Shown here: positions 6,970 to 8,284 of the stretch, in pieces
Position numbering within the stretch: the stretch's first letter is position 1
Layout of the letters: each line of letters starts with the position of its first letter
Assembly (NCBI GenBank): GCA_041493205.1
Contig: JBGPYM010000134.1
Coordinates: 1-8,284 of the forward strand
Length of the DNA stretch: 8,284 nt
Direction: 5' to 3'
Origin: JBGPYM01 sp041493205
Lineage (GTDB): Bacteria > Bacteroidota > Ignavibacteria > UBA10030 > UBA6906
Notes under the pieces: model-generated
What the model saw: only the letters and a program-made list of their open reading frames with translations
The model's database searches: none
What the model was told of the DNA's origin: nothing
Made by a program: the position numbers and the translations under genes

Positions 6970-8226
6970 TCAGTGGTTGCTCTTTTCGACCCAGACCTGT
7001 GCGAGGTGGACGACAGTCTCCACGGATTTCTCCATTCCCTCCACCGACAGCCACTCAGTGGGGCCATGGTAGTTCTGTCCTCCCGTGAAGATGTTGGGTG
7101 TGGGGAGCCCCTTTTCCGTCAGTCGTGAACCGTCAGTGCCTCCCCGGATGGGAACCCAGGACGGCGTGAGGCCGGTGCGCCGCGCAGCTTCCCAGAGGCA
7201 ATCCAGCACGCGCGCGTCGTTCCCCATGTAGTCTTTCATGTTGCGGTATTGCTCGATGATCTGAAGCTCGATGGTCGTCTTCGGGTGCAGCGTCCGCACC
7301 TCGGCAATGATCGCTTCGAGCTTTTTCTTCAGGACATCCAGCCCGGCGGTATTGAAGTCGCGCAGGAGGAGCTTCAGGGTCGACTTCGCTTCCTCCCCTT
7401 CCATGATGTGGGGATGAATGTACGGCTCGTACCCTTCCGTGGTCTCGGGCGCCGTGTTCCGTGGGGTTCGCGCGATGATGTCCGCCATTGCCCGAAGGGA
7501 ATTAACCATGATGTTCTTTGCACTTCCGGGATGGATGTTCCGGCCATGCACGGTAATGACGGCCAGGTTGGCGCTGAAGGTTTCCTTGTTCAGTTCGCCA
7601 GGAGTGTCGCCGTCCACGGTATACGCAAAGTCCGCGCCGAACTCCTTCAGGTCGAAGAATTTTGTCCCGGCGCCGACTTCCTCATCGGGCGTGAAGCCGA
7701 TCTTGATGTCTCCGTGGAGAAGTTTCGGATCGTTGATCAGGGTCTGGGCCGCCGTCATGATGATCGCGAGTCCGGCTTTGTCGTCGGCCCCGAGGAGCGT
7801 CGTCCCGTCGGAGGTGACGATGGCCTTCCCGACGTTGTTTTTCAATTCCGGGTTTTCCGATTCAAGGATCACGACCGAGCGATTGCCTGCCAGCACGATG
7901 TCCCCGCCCTTGTATTTCTCAATGACTTGAGGCTTCACGTTTTCCCCTGATGCTGAGGGAGAGGTGTCTACGTGAGATATGAACCCGACCTTCGGCACTT
8001 TGCCGTATGACGGGTGGCCGGAAGGGAGGGTCGACGGGATCGTGGCCATAACATACCCGTGGGCGTTGATCCGGGCGTCGCGCAGGCCGAGTTCTTTCAG
8101 TTCGGCCAGGAGAAGATTGAGAAGGGTGAGCTGCTTTGGGGTGCTGGGATAGGATTCGGAATCGTCCTTCGACTGTGTATCGATCTTTGCATAACGGATG
8201 AATCGTTCAAGAGCGGTCTGCTTCAT
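6970..8226 (-). CDS. pepT: Peptidase T (tripeptide aminopeptidase, M20 family zinc peptidase), 418 aa
   Basis: This cytoplasmic enzyme removes the N-terminal residue from tripeptides using two zinc ions. The M20B architecture is complete. HVDT is at 85-88 (H85 zinc ligand, D87 beside it), and GADDKAG at 146-152 gives bridging D148. DEEVG at 181-185 gives catalytic E182 and ligand E183. TVDGD at 203-207 gives D205. HPGSAKNIMVNS at 232-243 belongs to the dimerisation domain, and GTDGSRL at 363-369 and NYHG at 385-388 (H387 zinc ligand) close the active site. YRNM at 327-330 is also typical. The length is close to that of the E. coli enzyme (408). AAGGA at 8238-8234, seven bases before the ATG, supports the start. 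It sits upstream of an OPT transporter, which fits a peptide uptake and breakdown pathway. The only oddity is VDGD followed by TPGELNKETF, where the enterobacterial enzyme has VDGG; this probably marks a subgroup. Confidence 0.97.
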   Translation of the reverse strand: MKQTALERFIRYAKIDTQSKDDSESYPSTPKQLTLLNLLLAELKELGLRDARINAHGYVMATIPSTLPSGHPSYGKVPKVGFISHVDTSPSASGENVKPQVIEKYKGGDIVLAGNRSVVILESENPELKNNVGKAIVTSDGTTLLGADDKAGLAIIMTAAQTLINDPKLLHGDIKIGFTPDEEVGAGTKFFDLKEFGADFAYTVDGDTPGELNKETFSANLAVITVHGRNIHPGSAKNIMVNSLRAMADIIARTPRNTAPETTEGYEPYIHPHIMEGEEAKSTLKLLLRDFNTAGLDVLKKKLEAIIAEVRTLHPKTTIELQIIEQYRNMKDYMGNDARVLDCLWEAARRTGLTPSWVPIRGGTDGSRLTEKGLPTPNIFTGGQNYHGPTEWLSVEGMEKSVETVVHLAQVWVEKSNH

Positions 8227-8284
8227 GGAGCTTTCCTTCCGATTTTCGTCGTGGCGTGCAGGAATTACCGGGTTGAGGGAGAGG
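8227..8284. other. Upstream region of pepT
   Basis: Only 58 bases of the pepT leader are in the window. They contain the ribosome site (AAGGA at 8238-8234) and no clear -35/-10 pair. Whether pepT begins the transcript cannot be told from here. Confidence 0.35.

Noticed and set aside
7249..7950. A 233-codon open frame on the plus strand opposite pepT
   Set aside because: It is antisense to pepT, whose catalytic residues are all present. There is no independent support.
1..8284. CRISPR array, tRNA or rRNA gene, insertion sequence, phage or toxin-antitoxin genes
   Set aside because: No spaced direct repeats, cloverleaf, transposase motif or phage-like gene was seen on either strand. The window is almost filled by the listed genes.

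Overview
All credible genes in this window lie on the minus strand, so transcription runs from high to low coordinates. The DNA is moderately GC-rich by eye. There are eight protein genes, packed with gaps of about 4 to 80 bases. I see no RNA gene, insertion sequence, CRISPR array or phage gene. The host is probably a diderm bacterium, because the membrane-fusion adaptor carries the TolC-docking residue pattern of Gram-negative tripartite exporters. The style of the proteins and the OPT/PepT pair would fit a Bacteroidota/Ignavibacteriota-type (FCB) lineage. That placement is a guess and no marker gene here fixes it.

Right half (8226 to 4476): a peptide-use cluster. pepT (peptidase T, a zinc aminotripeptidase) is followed after 78 bases by a 660-residue OPT-family oligopeptide transporter. 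After 16 more bases comes a small DUF423 (YgdD/YwdK-like) membrane protein. The simplest reading is that the OPT protein imports short peptides and PepT hydrolyses tripeptides in the cytoplasm. The role of the DUF423 protein is unknown.

Middle (4475 to 4416): a 60-base AT-rich gap with a T7 run directly after the DUF423 stop, a small hairpin just before it and an inverted repeat after it. This is the most likely boundary between two transcription units.

Left half (4415 to 1): an export cluster. It starts with a 112-residue membrane-anchored protein of unknown function. Then come a HlyD/MacA-type adaptor, a LolD/MacB-type ATPase and two different FtsX/MacB-type permeases. The second permease is cut by the window edge after 308 residues. 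Together they look like a MacAB-like exporter whose ATPase and permease are separate polypeptides and whose permease is probably a heterodimer. No outer-membrane TolC-type gene is in view.

I found no clearly new system. The points most worth a second look are the RLS-type TolC-docking motif in the adaptor, the paired unlike permeases, the uncharacterised 112-residue protein at the head of the export cluster, and the structured gap at 4416-4475.
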